NCBI GenBank assembly: GCA_002342665.1
Contig: DDQK01000041.1
Location: 1-53,701 of the forward strand
Source of the DNA: Prevotella sp. UBA2444
GTDB lineage: Bacteria; Bacteroidota; Bacteroidia; Bacteroidales; Bacteroidaceae
DNA length: 53,701 nucleotides
Reading direction: 5' to 3'
The translations under genes were made by a program, and so were the position numbers. This document shows positions 52,691 to 53,701 of the stretch, one piece after another. The notes under the pieces were generated by a model. It ran no database searches, was not told where the DNA came from, and saw only the letters and a list, made by a program, of their open reading frames with translations. The first letter of the stretch is position 1. Every line of letters starts with the position of its first letter.

Positions 52691-52766
52691 GAACAAAGAG
52701 ATACAGAGACACAAAGATTTTATGATAAAAAAACAAAAAACTCTGTTTCTCTGTGTCTCTGTGTTC
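52691..52766. repeat. 76-bp inverted repeat between divergent promoters (CAGAGA type)
   Basis: The left arm 52691-52716 begins GAACAAAGAGATACAGAGAC. It pairs with 52741-52766 with 22 of 26 positions matching. The arms are built from the word CAGAGA/ACAGAG repeated. A T tract lies outside each arm. The divergent -7 boxes are 10 bases to the left and 11 to the right. Confidence 0.88.
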
Positions 52767-52777
52767 CATTTTTTGCG

Positions 52778-52785
52778 TAATTTTG
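52778..52785 (+). promoter_or_regulatory. -7 element of nadK
   Basis: TAATTTTG matches TAnnTTTG and lies 18 bases before the nadK ATG, implying a short leader. Confidence 0.6.
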
Positions 52786-52803
52786 CACCCAAAAGGCAAC
52801 AAT

Positions 52804-53688
52804 ATGGAACAACGGAAACTTAGATTCGCCCTTTTCGGCAATACCTATCAGACAGAGAAGTCGGCCAGTATCCAGCTGGTGCTCTCCTGTCTGGAGCGTC
52901 ATGGTGCAGAGGTAAGCATTGATGCGGAGTACTACCAATTCCTGAAGGACTGTCAGTACGTGGGTGAACAGGCTTCACATGTCTTCCAAGGCAATGCCTT
53001 CGAAGCCGATTTCGTCATCTCCATGGGTGGTGACGGTACTTTCTTGAAGGCTGCCAGTAGGGTGGGGCATAAGAATATTCCCATTCTCGGCGTGAACGTG
53101 GGGAGACTGGGATTCCTGGCCGATATCAGACCTGATGATATCGAGTCGTGCCTGGATGCCATCTGTCACGACGACTATGCCATCGAGTCGCGCGCCCTGA
53201 TACAGGTCGATACTGATGGAGAACCTCTTGAGGGTATCAATTGTGCCCTCAACGACGTGGCTATCCTCAAGCGTGACACGGCATCGATGATATCCATCCG
53301 CACCAGTATCAACGGCCAGTATCTGCATACGTACCAGGCCGATGGTCTTATTGTCAGCACACCTACTGGCTCCACGGCTTATTCGCTTTCCAACGGAGGC
53401 CCTATCATCGTGCCTGGCACGAAGGTGTTTTCGCTGACTGCCGTTGCCCCTCACTCTCTCAACGTGCGTCCCATCGTTCTCTCCGACTCCTCGGTGATAG
53501 AATTGGAAGTCGAGAGCCGTAGCCACAATTTCCTCGTGGCCATCGACGGTCGTTCGGAGAAATGTAAGGAGGGAACGCGCCTCACCCTGCGCCGTGCCCC
53601 TTACGACATTCAAGTCGTCAAGCGCAGCGGACAGCGTTATTTCAACACGTTGCGCGAGAAAATGATGTGGGGTGCTGATAAGAGGTGA
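52804..53688 (+). CDS. nadK: NAD kinase
   Basis: The start chosen is the ATG at 52804, after the promoter; the open frame extends 17 codons upstream only through the inverted repeat. The 294-residue protein has FVISMGGDGTFLKAA (the GGDG catalytic motif), NVGRLGFLADI, NDVAILKRD and TPTGSTAYSLSNGGPII, all diagnostic of NadK. It makes NADP from NAD and ATP. The stop lies 13 bases before the window end. Confidence 0.96.
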   Translation: MEQRKLRFALFGNTYQTEKSASIQLVLSCLERHGAEVSIDAEYYQFLKDCQYVGEQASHVFQGNAFEADFVISMGGDGTFLKAASRVGHKNIPILGVNVGRLGFLADIRPDDIESCLDAICHDDYAIESRALIQVDTDGEPLEGINCALNDVAILKRDTASMISIRTSINGQYLHTYQADGLIVSTPTGSTAYSLSNGGPIIVPGTKVFSLTAVAPHSLNVRPIVLSDSSVIELEVESRSHNFLVAIDGRSEKCKEGTRLTLRRAPYDIQVVKRSGQRYFNTLREKMMWGADKR

Positions 53689-53701
53689 GAGGTAAGAGGA
53701 T

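Overview
The window reads as chromosome of a Prevotella-like member of the Bacteroidales. Bacteroidetes-type promoters (TAnnTTTG at -7, sometimes with TTTG about 19 bases upstream) precede many genes. Protein content fits too: a CotH protein with a type IX-like C-terminal tail, a Bacteroidetes-style aryl-polyene cluster, and kinases with periplasmic solute-binding domains. All assignments come from reading motifs and gene order; no database search was run.

Layout. 1-5.5 kb, minus strand: etfA (cut by the window edge), etfB, clpB and an Ala-rich lipoprotein. 5.5-8.0 kb: a GH94 cellobiose phosphorylase. 8.1-17.1 kb, plus strand: a tightly overlapping aryl-polyene/flexirubin-like cluster (ketoreductase, two ketosynthases, two ACPs, two hot-dog dehydratases, thioesterase, acyltransferase, methyltransferase, LolA-like protein, small transporter), followed by a SpoU rRNA methylase. 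18-28.7 kb, minus strand: a five-gene signalling operon of four membrane histidine-kinase-like proteins and an AraC regulator. 28.9-30.4 kb: frr and rsgA. 30.9-37.4 kb: CotH protein, HerA/DUF853 ATPase, a thioredoxin-hydrolase fusion and an M23/LysM peptidase. 37.5-52.6 kb, minus strand: one long gene string, DJ-1 protein - ispD - [eight-gene defence block] - recG. 52.8 kb on: nadK.

Most notable systems. (1) The signalling operon alternates proteins whose H-box carries Tyr in place of the phospho-accepting His with proteins that keep His, giving two pseudokinase/kinase pairs and no receiver domain in the neighbourhood. (2) A type III restriction-modification-like block (SNF2 helicase, unknown protein, Mod, Res) encloses a Septu-like ATPase/HNH pair and an AAA/DUF4276 pair. 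It sits between ispD and recG with start and stop codons abutting or overlapping at both edges.

A second theme is short tandem repeats that have entered genes. A 7-bp (TATTCAC) repeat found at gene junctions is also read as the hydrophobic signal-peptide core of two kinases. A 9-bp (TCCGGNNTN) repeat encodes Ser-Gly-X tracts in two unrelated enzymes, and in one of them bridges what look like two formerly separate ketosynthase-type genes. Two divergent promoter regions each hold a 76-bp inverted repeat of the same geometry but different sequence.
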